From contig NVVK01000010.1 in NCBI GenBank assembly GCA_002733335.1, positions 8,739 to 13,908 of the forward strand: a stretch of DNA of 5,170 bases. The letters run 5' to 3'. The notes beneath the pieces are model-generated. The model made no database searches and was not told where the DNA came from. It was given only the letters and a program-made list of their open reading frames with translations. Below, in pieces: positions 1-5,170 of the stretch. A program made the position numbers and the translations under genes. Source of the stretch: Methylophaga sp. (lineage in GTDB: Bacteria; Pseudomonadota; Gammaproteobacteria; Nitrosococcales; Methylophagaceae). Numbering within the stretch: the first letter of the stretch is position 1; each line of letters opens with the position of its first letter.

Positions 1-1944
1 TGCATCAAACATATTGCGAATTGAGCCAAACACGCGAACATGCTTAAAGCTGTAGGCGACTTGTGCATCAGCAATTACATAAGATTCAGTACGGGTACTT
101 TTCCGATTGTTGACGTCGCTGTAATAGGCATTGCTATAGCGTGTTCCAAAGCTTGCATCCCATCCGCTTTTTTCCCACAAAATACCAGCGCTTACTGTCA
201 TACTGGGTGCGGATAGCAGTTCATTTCCCTCGGCAACACCACCTGAAAAGTCGACGATTTCTGTATGCAGTAAACCTAGATCACCATAGACTTCAAATTC
301 ATTATTGATGGCATAGGTGATGCCTAATTCAGCACCGTAGCTTTCAACTTTATCAGCATTACGCACGACGAAGGACTCATCCCCTGCGATGTTGGGTGTG
401 ATATCAAATGGGAGTTGCATGTCTTTATAACGAGAGAAGAAGATATTTTGTGTGGTTGTAATGCGGCCATTAGCAAAGCTTTGTCGTCCGAATAGTTCAT
501 AGTTCCACACATATTCTGGATCGAATTCATAATTAGAGACTAAGACACCATTAAAGGCGATGCCACCACCACCCGCATTGTAACCACGTGCGATTTGGAA
601 TCCATAGGTTGAATCGTCCGTTGGATACCAATTTATACCAAATTTAGGCAGCAAGGCATGGTCGGTATCATCAGCTGAAATGCTTACTGCTGGAGCACCC
701 GCGGCATTTCCACCGTGTCGTTCGTGTTTTTCACGCTCATAGCGTAGGCCGAGTGATAGATCAAACGAATCACTAAGAGGAATCACCGTTTCAGTATAGA
801 TAGCCGAGGTATCAGTATCATCTTCGAAATTTTGGCCGCCAAACATTCCGATAGATTCATCTTGGCGTGCATGGAATGAATAAAATCCAACAACGGCACT
901 TAAACCGTTACTATCTTGATAACGAAGGCGAGGTTCAAATGCATATTCATCAGTATCAATACTTAATGCTGTGCTAGAGGGTGATTTACGATCAAAATCA
1001 AAATCGGTGTAAGAGGCGTTAATTTCTAAAGTAAGGGTATCCGTTAACGCCGTATCAAAGTCTGCGATAAAACTGGTTGATTTAGGTTCATGCCGTGCTT
1101 GTTGTGGAAAGTTGGAGTCGCGCTTGCCATAAGGTTCAACAACAATTTCTGCATGCGGTGATTTATGGGTGGCATGGTTTACAGTAAGCAAAAGATTAGT
1201 ATCGTCAGAAGGGGTAAACAATAATTTACCTCTAATGGTCATTGATTCCTTTTCGCCTGGATCAGATACACCATCATAGGAATCATAATCAACAGCGGAT
1301 GTGCTTTCATACCAGTCAGCAGCAATACGTACTGCCACCTTATCGCTTAATGGAATATTGGTCATAATGGAGCTACGGAATTGATCATGATTCCCCGCCG
1401 CTATTTGAAACGCATTTTCTTGCTCAAAAGTAGGATCATTGGTTTTTATTACTACAGTACCGGCGATTGAATTTCGGCCAGTGAGTGTGCTCTGCGCACC
1501 GCGAAGCACTTCAATGTGATCTACATCCCATATACCAGCATCGCCATAGTTTATTTCATTTACATTGGCTGGGCGGCCATCAATTTGCCAATTGAGGCGA
1601 GCACGACTACCCGCAAAAAAAGCATCACCACCTTGTGCTGGGCCGTTGCCATCAACACCCCTAATTGTTGGGGCTTTACCTGTGCCGATGACAGCGCTGA
1701 TATTACTAATGCGATCTAGCACATCACCTACCGTAATAAGCCCCGGACGTTTTTCTAACGTTTCTTGGTCTAAGATTTGAACACTGGCACTGCTTTCAGA
1801 TAATGGGCGGTCTATCAGTTCAGCAGTCACGATTAAATCGTCTAGTTGTTTAGGTTTCTCTTCAGCAAAAGCAGGCAATGATAAAATGATTGAAATCAGA
1901 GTTGTAGCAGTAAGCGTTGTGATTTTTACCTTGGTAAGGGGCAT
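1..1944 (-). CDS. TonB-dependent outer-membrane receptor, 3'-truncated by window edge
   Basis: This is a gated outer-membrane beta-barrel that imports a scarce ligand (siderophore-type iron complex, haem, vitamin or glycan) using TonB/ExbBD energy. The reverse strand is open for 648 codons with no internal stop or frameshift. Residues 1-27 form a Sec signal peptide with a hydrophobic core and a likely AFA|EE cleavage site. A TonB-box-like LDDLIVTA lies at about 34-41. The plug domain spans about 42-172, with TIRGVDGNG near 93-101, QIDGRPA near 120-126 and the family signature IEVLRGAQSTLTGRNSIAG at about 144-162. The rest is barrel, with alternating aromatic strands and acidic, Gly/Asn-rich loops, including SLGLRYERE and RGYNAGGGG. 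The visible end, VFGSIRNMFDA, matches the 'NlfD' motif that usually lies about 30-50 residues before the C-terminal aromatic, so only the last strands are missing. The start at 1944 is preferred because GGAG lies 6 nt upstream; an in-frame ATG at 1956 would overlap that site. A divergent AraC gene suggests dedicated control. An iron ligand is plausible, but the substrate is not shown by the sequence. Confidence 0.93.
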   Translation of the reverse strand, partial: MPLTKVKITTLTATTLISIILSLPAFAEEKPKQLDDLIVTAELIDRPLSESSASVQILDQETLEKRPGLITVGDVLDRISNISAVIGTGKAPTIRGVDGNGPAQGGDAFFAGSRARLNWQIDGRPANVNEINYGDAGIWDVDHIEVLRGAQSTLTGRNSIAGTVVIKTNDPTFEQENAFQIAAGNHDQFRSSIMTNIPLSDKVAVRIAADWYESTSAVDYDSYDGVSDPGEKESMTIRGKLLFTPSDDTNLLLTVNHATHKSPHAEIVVEPYGKRDSNFPQQARHEPKSTSFIADFDTALTDTLTLEINASYTDFDFDRKSPSSTALSIDTDEYAFEPRLRYQDSNGLSAVVGFYSFHARQDESIGMFGGQNFEDDTDTSAIYTETVIPLSDSFDLSLGLRYEREKHERHGGNAAGAPAVSISADDTDHALLPKFGINWYPTDDSTYGFQIARGYNAGGGGIAFNGVLVSNYEFDPEYVWNYELFGRQSFANGRITTTQNIFFSRYKDMQLPFDITPNIAGDESFVVRNADKVESYGAELGITYAINNEFEVYGDLGLLHTEIVDFSGGVAEGNELLSAPSMTVSAGILWEKSGWDASFGTRYSNAYYSDVNNRKSTRTESYVIADAQVAYSFKHVRVFGSIRNMFDA

Positions 1945-1950
1945 TGTTTT

Positions 1951-1954
1951 CTCC
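1951..1954 (-). promoter_or_regulatory. Shine-Dalgarno site of the TonB-dependent receptor
   Basis: Reverse-strand GGAG sits 6 nt before the ATG at 1944. It decides between that start and the in-frame ATG at 1956, which would overlap the ribosome site and has no purine-rich sequence of its own upstream. Confidence 0.6.
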
Positions 1955-1977
1955 ATAACATAGATTTATGTAACTTA

Positions 1978-2006
1978 ATTATACGAATGATGTTGATTCT
2001 TATTTG
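1978..2006 (-). promoter_or_regulatory. Predicted promoter of the TonB-dependent receptor
   Basis: On the reverse strand a perfect TATAAT (1983 down to 1978) lies 33 nt before the receptor ATG, predicting a short leader of about 25-30 nt. At 17 bp spacing the -35 hexamer is CAAATA (2006 down to 2001), only 2 of 6 matches to consensus, and no extended -10 TG is present. A strong -10 with a poor -35 is what an activator-dependent promoter looks like, which fits the adjacent AraC gene. That last point is inference. Confidence 0.5.
1983..2002. promoter_or_regulatory. Possible Fur-box-like operator between the divergent genes
   Basis: Positions 1988-2002 (plus strand TGATGTTGATTCTTA) match the 7-1-7 Fur motif TGATAATnATTATCA at 10 of 14 defined positions. 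The overlapping 19-mer at 1983-2001, read on the reverse strand, matches the classical Fur box at 11 of 19. The site lies exactly between the -35 and -10 of the receptor promoter, where binding would block transcription. In AT-rich DNA a match of this quality can arise by chance, so this is a candidate only. Confidence 0.3.
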
Positions 2007-2019
2007 TGTTTATTTTAAT
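1993..2019 (+). promoter_or_regulatory. Weak candidate promoter for the AraC-family gene
   Basis: Plus-strand TTGATT (1993-1998) and TTTAAT (2014-2019, 5 of 6 to the -10 consensus) are separated by 15 bp, which is shorter than ideal. Transcription would begin near 2026. That leaves almost no leader for the ATG at 2033 but a normal one for the ATG at 2090. It overlaps the receptor promoter and the Fur-like site, so both genes could be controlled from the same short region. Confidence 0.22.
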
Positions 2020-2032
2020 CTAGTACCTGCTG

Positions 2033-2974
2033 ATGTTGCCGCTCCATAAAAGTGCAATTACTCCAATCGTGGGAAAAAGTGAAAAACTAATGACTGAGAT
2101 AAGCAGACAACACAGGCCTGAAGCCTTTCAGCAGAGAATGCAAAAATTGGGTGCGTCACCACAATTAACGCGAATAGATCCTGCCGGTACGGTAAAACTT
2201 GCACTCAGTGAGTTCTCTCCATTTGAAGGCGAATATGCATCAGCACCATATTTAATGTTACATATGTGTACTCGGCATATAGGGCGCATACGCCGCTTTG
2301 GAGATGGACAGGAACTTGAAGGGGTTTTACGACCTGGGACAGTGGGGCTGGCATTACCTAATACCACTGGAGAAGGGTATTGGGAAAAAATGCAGATGTT
2401 AGGGATTGCCGTCGATCTTGAGGCATTTAATAGAGAAAATGAGCAATCTTTTCATGTCGATGATTTTGCTGCTAGTGCCTCAGCACTTCATAACGATCCA
2501 TTAATCACAGCAGTAATGACAGCAATGTGGCGAGATGCGGAAGTTAACGGCCTTTCCAGCGCATTTTTTGATCATGGCCTTAACCTCGTGTTAAATCGTT
2601 TATCGGAATATAACAAGAAACCTGAGAGCAAAAAAGCAAGTCGTCCGTTGACAGGGGTGCGGTTAACACGGGTTTTAGATTTAATAGAAGAACGCATTTC
2701 GACGAATGTGACGTTGCTTGAATTAGCACAAGTAGCCGAGCAAGATAAAAGCAGCTTTTCACGATCCTTTCGTCAAAGGATGGGCTATGCACCGTATGAA
2801 TACTTTACTTTTCGGCGCATGGAACGTGCAAAACAACTATTGCATTTAGGTCAATCAGTGACCGAGGTTGCTTTTACGGTAGGTTATTTAAATCCAAGTA
2901 AGTTCTCGGCCGCTTTCCGCAGAGTGTTAGGCTTCACGCCTTCTGAATGGAAGTTATCTTTGCCTTTAAATTAG
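2033..2974 (+). CDS. AraC-family transcriptional regulator
   Basis: This is a cytoplasmic DNA-binding regulator of 313 residues, a typical AraC/XylS length. The N-terminal ligand-sensing or dimerisation part (about 40-195) is beta-rich, with SPFEGEYASAPYL and RPGTVGLALPN, and resembles the cupin-like AraC sensor type; I cannot name the ligand. The C-terminal AraC DNA-binding domain covers about 210-307. Its first helix-turn-helix is near 227-248 (TLLELAQVAEQDKSSFSRSF). The second is near 276-298, with the family pattern VAFTVGYLNPSKFSAAFRR followed by LGFTPSEW. It is divergent from a TonB-dependent receptor, an arrangement known for regulators that activate the receptor when its ligand is present. 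The start is uncertain: the ATG at 2033 has no visible ribosome site, and the in-frame ATG at 2090 (294 residues, MTEISRQ...) has only a weak AGTGA upstream but fits the predicted promoter better. The 3' end is convergent with the toxin gene, 36 bp away. Confidence 0.92.
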   Translation: MLPLHKSAITPIVGKSEKLMTEISRQHRPEAFQQRMQKLGASPQLTRIDPAGTVKLALSEFSPFEGEYASAPYLMLHMCTRHIGRIRRFGDGQELEGVLRPGTVGLALPNTTGEGYWEKMQMLGIAVDLEAFNRENEQSFHVDDFAASASALHNDPLITAVMTAMWRDAEVNGLSSAFFDHGLNLVLNRLSEYNKKPESKKASRPLTGVRLTRVLDLIEERISTNVTLLELAQVAEQDKSSFSRSFRQRMGYAPYEYFTFRRMERAKQLLHLGQSVTEVAFTVGYLNPSKFSAAFRRVLGFTPSEWKLSLPLN

Positions 2975-3010
2975 GGCGCGATAAGCTTTAAATATTAGTT
3001 AATAAATATT

Positions 3011-3376
3011 TTATTTTATGCCCATTATTTCATGACTTAATCCCAACTTCTCTTCAGTAATCCGCTCTTTTATATGCATTGCGGTGTGAAATAGTGTTGC
3101 AAGAATAAGTCTATCTTTTTTGACCTCAAAAAATAGGTAATGCTGTTCGGCAAGACAAAAAGTAAATCGATTACTAAATTCACTATTTTTTTGTGTTGGC
3201 AGTAAGCCCGAGGCAACAAGATTGATTACTCGCTCTATATTACCTAGGTAATCACGTGCTATTTTCCTGCCGCACTTTGTAGCTGACCATTTAGCAGTCT
3301 CGATGAGCTTTCTTTCTGCTGTGGGTGTTTTATATATAGGTAGTGGCTTATTTGGCACTTTCACTATCCATTTCAT
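3011..3376 (-). CDS. parE: ParE/RelE-family toxin of a type II toxin-antitoxin pair
   Basis: This is the toxin partner of the antitoxin just upstream. ParE toxins poison DNA gyrase, while RelE relatives cut mRNA; the match here is closer to ParE. Using the ATG at 3376 the product is 121 residues. Near 18-45 TPTAERKLIETAKW...GRKIARDYL corresponds to the opening helices. Near 65-105 the central and C-terminal strands read SEFSNRFTFCLAEQHYLFFEV and LILATLFHTAMHIKERI. These align by eye with the RK2 ParE segments CEHHYVF and VVAILHERMDL. The tail after residue 109 (KLGLSHEIMGIK) is longer than usual. The start is unresolved: the ATG at 3376 lacks a ribosome site and overlaps the antitoxin by 29 nt. 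GTG at 3358 gives 115 residues, an 11-nt overlap, a weak GGA upstream and a more family-like N-terminus. Either way, translation is probably coupled to the antitoxin. Confidence 0.82.
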   Translation of the reverse strand: MKWIVKVPNKPLPIYKTPTAERKLIETAKWSATKCGRKIARDYLGNIERVINLVASGLLPTQKNSEFSNRFTFCLAEQHYLFFEVKKDRLILATLFHTAMHIKERITEEKLGLSHEIMGIK

Positions 3377-3620
3377 TAAATGCACGTTCAGAAATCTCAT
3401 GCATATTAAATGGGGATAGTTGTCCTTGATCAATTTCTGTCTCTGCGAGTGATAATTCTTTATGCATTGCTTGCAGATACAGCTGATGCTCGATGTTCTT
3501 TTCACGGTGCAGACGAACAGCTTCACGCATAAATTCACTAACAGAGTTATACAAGCCACTTGAAACTTGATTCTTAGCGTAAAGCTCGAGTTCTGGTGTA
3601 AGTGATATATTGGTACTCAT
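3348..3620 (-). CDS. parD: ParD/CopG-type ribbon-helix-helix antitoxin
   Basis: This 90-residue antitoxin should bind and neutralise the overlapping ParE-type toxin and repress its own operon. The N-terminus holds a ribbon-helix-helix DNA-binding fold. NISLTPELELYAKNQ (about 4-18) gives the beta-strand and first helix, and YNSVSEFMREAVRLHRE (about 24-40) gives the turn and second helix, the hallmark S.SEFMREAVR pattern of ParD proteins. The C-terminal half (about 41-90) is acidic and helical, ending in FNMHEISERAFNEMDSESAK, the kind of flexible tail that wraps the toxin. The ATG at 3620 is supported by an AGGAGG ribosome site 8 nt upstream. It is the first gene of the operon and its stop lies inside the toxin gene. 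A palindrome over the promoter supports autoregulation. Confidence 0.9.
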   Translation of the reverse strand: MSTNISLTPELELYAKNQVSSGLYNSVSEFMREAVRLHREKNIEHQLYLQAMHKELSLAETEIDQGQLSPFNMHEISERAFNEMDSESAK

Positions 3621-3628
3621 TAGAAACT

Positions 3629-3634
3629 CCTCCT
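3629..3634 (-). promoter_or_regulatory. Strong Shine-Dalgarno site of the antitoxin
   Basis: Reverse-strand AGGAGG lies 8 nt before the antitoxin ATG at 3620. It fixes that start. It also contrasts with the poor ribosome site of the toxin, which would favour excess antitoxin. Confidence 0.85.
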
Positions 3635-3645
3635 ATTATCGTTAA

Positions 3646-3674
3646 ATTATGATCCCTTACACAAGCAATGTCAA
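3646..3674 (-). promoter_or_regulatory. Promoter of the parDE-type operon
   Basis: The reverse strand shows a perfect -35 TTGACA (3674 down to 3669), a 17-bp spacer and a -10 CATAAT (3651 down to 3646, 5 of 6 matches). Transcription should begin near 3640, leaving a leader of roughly 20 nt that carries the AGGAGG site. This is the best promoter match in the window, as expected for an operon kept down by its own antitoxin. Confidence 0.75.
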
Positions 3675-3688
3675 TGATTGACATTGCT
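3664..3688. promoter_or_regulatory. Palindromic operator overlapping the parDE -35 box
   Basis: Two perfect 11-bp inverted arms, AGCAATGTCAA (3664-3674) and TTGACATTGCT (3678-3688), flank a 3-bp centre TGA. The promoter-proximal arm contains the -35 hexamer, so a bound repressor would exclude RNA polymerase. Ribbon-helix-helix antitoxins bind such inverted repeats as dimers of dimers. The assignment to this ParD is inferred from position and symmetry. Confidence 0.75.
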
Positions 3689-3748
3689 GTTTTACCTTAT
3701 TAACGACACCTAACAAAAAGCCCTAACAGAATAAACTACCGAGGCTGT

Positions 3749-4600
3749 TTAATCATCCTCTTCACGCAAACGTTGCTGCCGTGCTTCTTCATCATCTAAG
3801 ATTGCTTTTATTTCAAGCATGACACCGTCAACATCGGCGGCTTGTGTGTCTTCCTTGAAATAACCAGTGAGTTCGGTGTCGGGTTGCAATTCGCCATTCT
3901 CAAACAGTGACCATATTTCTTTGTCATATTGGCTGTTGAGTAATTCGGGTGCATATTGTGCATAGTAACGGGTTATATTGCGTACATCACGCTCTAACAT
4001 TGATTGGGCATTGTTATTTGCAGCCGCATTCACGGCCTGAGGAAGATCAATAATGACAGGGCCATACTCATCGACAAGTACATTAAACTCTGACAAATCA
4101 CCATGCACAATTCCTGCACAAAGCATTTTCATAATAGCGTACATCATAAATAAATGATCTTCGCGTGCTTGCTCGGCAGACATCAAAATATCATTGAGGC
4201 GCGGTGCTACTTCGCCGTCTTCATCGGTGATCAACTCCATTAATAGCACACCATTAAGACAGTCATAGGGTTGAGGGACACGGATACCGGTACCGGCGAG
4301 AAGATAGAGCGCATCGACCTCGGCATTTTGCCATGTTTCTTCTTGTTGCTTACGGCCAAACTTAGAGCCTTTTTCCATGGCGCGACCTCGACGGCTATTA
4401 CGAACCTTGCGTCCTTCTTGATACTGCACCGCTTTTTTGAAGCTACGCTTGACCGCATCTTTGTAGACTTTGGCACAGCGTAGTTCAGTGCCACATCTTA
4501 CAATGTAGACATCGGCTTCTTTGCCACTCATTAATCGTCTGACAACGTCATCGACTAAGCCATCTTCAATAAGAGGCTGAATTTGTTTTGGTATTTTCAT
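3749..4600 (-). CDS. RIO1-family atypical serine/threonine protein kinase
   Basis: This is a 283-residue cytoplasmic kinase-fold protein of the bacterial RIO1 group. Eukaryotic and archaeal relatives act in small-subunit ribosome maturation; the bacterial substrate is not established. A flexible ATP-binding segment SGKEADVY lies at 25-32, in place of the Gly-rich P-loop. The invariant lysine is K44 in CAKVYKD. A basic RIO-type insertion rich in Arg and Lys runs at about 51-86, and a candidate helix-C glutamate is E94. The catalytic loop is HGDLSEFNVLV at 166-176 (D168, N173). The metal-binding motif is IIDLPQAV at 183-190 (D185), the RIO form that replaces DFG. All catalytic residues are present, so it should be active. 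The C-terminus is acidic (EEARQQRLREEDD). No strong ribosome site precedes the ATG at 4600. It lies 77 nt beyond the mature 3' end of tRNA-Leu and past that gene's terminator, and I find no convincing promoter in between. Confidence 0.93.
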   Translation of the reverse strand: MKIPKQIQPLIEDGLVDDVVRRLMSGKEADVYIVRCGTELRCAKVYKDAVKRSFKKAVQYQEGRKVRNSRRGRAMEKGSKFGRKQQEETWQNAEVDALYLLAGTGIRVPQPYDCLNGVLLMELITDEDGEVAPRLNDILMSAEQAREDHLFMMYAIMKMLCAGIVHGDLSEFNVLVDEYGPVIIDLPQAVNAAANNNAQSMLERDVRNITRYYAQYAPELLNSQYDKEIWSLFENGELQPDTELTGYFKEDTQAADVDGVMLEIKAILDDEEARQQRLREEDD

Positions 4601-4634
4601 AGCTATTCTGAGTTACCTATAAATATTTCCCAAT

Positions 4635-4666
4635 AAAAAACCCCAGCCCCCGAAAGGGAACTGAGG
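4635..4666 (-). terminator. Intrinsic terminator after tRNA-Leu
   Basis: On the reverse strand the arms CCTCAGTTCCC (4666 down to 4656) and GGGGGCTGGGG (4651 down to 4641) pair over all 11 positions, including G-U pairs, around a TTTC loop. Six T residues follow directly (4640 down to 4635). It lies 10 nt past the tRNA 3' end and 34 nt before the kinase start. It should therefore end the tRNA transcript and limit read-through into the kinase gene. Confidence 0.88.
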
Positions 4667-4676
4667 CTTCATATTT

Positions 4677-4763
4677 TGGTACCTAGGGCCGGAATCGAAC
4701 CGGCACGGCCGTGAAGCCGAGGGATTTTAAGTCCCTTGTGTCTACCAATTTCACCACCCAGGC
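4677..4763 (-). tRNA. tRNA-Leu (anticodon UAA)
   Basis: This is an 87-nt class II tRNA that decodes UUA, and UUG by wobble. The acceptor stem GCCTGGG pairs with CCTAGGT, followed by A73 (4680) and an encoded CCA (4679 down to 4677). The anticodon stem AGGGA/TCCCT closes the loop CTTAAAA, with anticodon TAA at 4729 down to 4727. A long variable arm (CGGC...GGCCG type), typical of Leu, follows, then the T arm with loop TTCGATT. Length and layout match the enteric tRNA-Leu(UAA). The gene is solitary, with its own promoter and terminator. Confidence 0.97.
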
Positions 4764-4771
4764 ATCAGAGT

Positions 4772-4800
4772 ATTATAGCGTAGTTCTTTTGGTTTTTTAA
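4772..4800 (-). promoter_or_regulatory. Promoter of tRNA-Leu
   Basis: The reverse strand shows a perfect TATAAT (4777 down to 4772) and, at 17-bp spacing, TTAAAA (4800 down to 4795, 4 of 6 to the -35 consensus). The -10 ends only 8 nt before the mature tRNA 5' end. Transcription should therefore start 1-3 nt upstream of it, leaving almost no 5' leader. The discriminator ACTCTGAT is not the GC-rich type seen at strongly stringent-controlled tRNA promoters. Confidence 0.65.
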
Positions 4801-4820
4801 AGAGTTTTTGTGAAATTGTA

Positions 4821-5170
4821 TTAGCGGCGTGGTGATTGATAATGAGATTCGATATCTTGCCGCGTCAAAACACCATAAGTTCGTTCAACCATTGGGGCTG
4901 TAATACGCGTAATATAAAGCGCTTCGCAATGATCTGTGTTTAAGGCATTGAGTGCTTCTTGTAGGCTATCATGGAGTGAGGCCTTGGTTAAATTTTGGCG
5001 AGAGGCTGGAATTTTCAGCAAGTTAATTTCATCTTCTTCGGATTCTTCTAATGCGCGCGCGAGATCGGCGGCGGGTAATAGGAATGAGGGTATGTCCTTT
5101 TGTTGAATGATGATCCATTGCGGATTATTAGCAAGGGCATGTTTGGCCCCTTCGGCTGAAATGGTTTCGG
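4821..5170 (-). CDS. Probable ClC-family chloride channel/transporter, C-terminal CBS region (partial)
   Basis: The final 115 residues of a larger protein end at a TAA (4821-4823); the N-terminus lies beyond the right edge and the frame stays open to it. The fragment is soluble and looks like the end of a CBS domain pair. A strand-like NPQWIIIQQKDIPSFLLPAADLARAL is followed by an acidic linker EESEEDE, then LLKIPASR. After that come a helix HDSLQEALNALN, a strand CEALYITRI and the characteristic CBS end YGVLTRQDIESHY. The combination DLARAL...LLKIPA...QEAL...EALY...YGVLTR is one I associate with gammaproteobacterial ClC channels carrying C-terminal CBS domains. These are membrane proteins for chloride, or for chloride/proton exchange, in which CBS domains bind nucleotides. 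No transmembrane segment is visible here, so another CBS protein is possible. A TTG inside the frame at 5021 should not be taken as its start. Confidence 0.6.
   Translation of the reverse strand, partial: ETISAEGAKHALANNPQWIIIQQKDIPSFLLPAADLARALEESEEDEINLLKIPASRQNLTKASLHDSLQEALNALNTDHCEALYITRITAPMVERTYGVLTRQDIESHYQSPRR

Noticed and set aside
1516..1780. Two overlapping plus-strand open frames inside the receptor gene
   Set aside because: They lie opposite the plug domain of a clear TonB-dependent receptor, have no ribosome site and encode no recognisable protein; antisense shadows.
1958..1971. Inverted repeat ACATA-GATT-TATGT in the receptor leader
   Set aside because: The 5-bp AT-rich arms are too short to distinguish from chance in this intergenic sequence, though it could be half of a regulator site.
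2128..2792. Two minus-strand open frames inside the AraC gene
   Set aside because: They are antisense to well-conserved AraC codons, including the helix-turn-helix domain, and have no ribosome site or recognisable sequence.
2990..3011. AT-only inverted repeat (7-bp arms, 8-nt loop) between the convergent AraC and toxin genes, a possible bidirectional terminator
   Set aside because: The stem contains only A-T pairs and has no clear T tract on either side; too weak to call.
3689..3748. Possible terminator for the RIO kinase gene
   Set aside because: Short AACAG/CTGTT and AGCC/GGCT pairings exist but with long loops, and no compact hairpin with a T tract could be drawn; otherwise this stretch shows nothing.
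4240..4494. Overlapping open frames on both strands inside the RIO kinase gene
   Set aside because: The kinase frame carries all catalytic motifs; these alternatives resemble nothing and are explained by codon composition.
4677..4763. tRNA-Leu as a genomic-island attachment site
   Set aside because: I found no second copy of the tRNA 3' end in the window and no integrase or phage gene next to it.
4821..5021. A short stand-alone gene starting at TTG 5021
   Set aside because: The same frame continues open to the window edge with CBS-like sequence, so this is the C-terminus of a larger protein.

Overview
The window reads as chromosomal DNA of a Gram-negative, AT-leaning gammaproteobacterium, probably marine or aquatic. 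The reasons are an outer-membrane TonB-dependent receptor with a Sec signal peptide, a tRNA-Leu(UAA) close to the enteric/pseudomonad form, a bacterial RIO1-type kinase, and a C-terminal fragment that looks like a CBS-domain ClC chloride channel. I cannot name the genus.

Layout from left to right. (1) Positions 1-1944, minus strand: a TonB-dependent receptor, open without a stop for 648 codons and cut by the window edge just before its last beta-strands. (2) Positions 1945-2032: a short divergent promoter region with a consensus -10 for the receptor and a weak Fur-box-like sequence. (3) Positions 2033-2974, plus strand: an AraC-family regulator, most simply the local regulator of the receptor. 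(4) Positions 3011-3620, minus strand: a ParD/ParE-type toxin-antitoxin operon, antitoxin first and toxin overlapping. It has a strong promoter whose -35 box is buried in an 11+11 bp palindrome, the expected autoregulatory operator. (5) Positions 3749-4600, minus strand: a RIO1-family atypical protein kinase. (6) Positions 4635-4666 and 4677-4763, minus strand: a tRNA-Leu(UAA) gene with its own promoter and a well-formed intrinsic terminator. (7) Positions 4821-5170, minus strand: the C-terminus of a probable ClC-family channel, running off the right edge.

The genes fall into separate units rather than one pathway. The receptor and AraC gene form an uptake-plus-regulator pair of the kind used for siderophores or other scarce ligands. 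The toxin-antitoxin pair is a self-contained stability/stress module inserted between that pair and a housekeeping block (kinase, tRNA, channel). I see no CRISPR array, insertion sequence, integrase, phage gene or duplicated att-like tRNA end. Nothing here convincingly forms a new multi-gene system. The points most worth a second look are the ParDE operator architecture, the unresolved toxin start and the receptor/AraC regulatory region.
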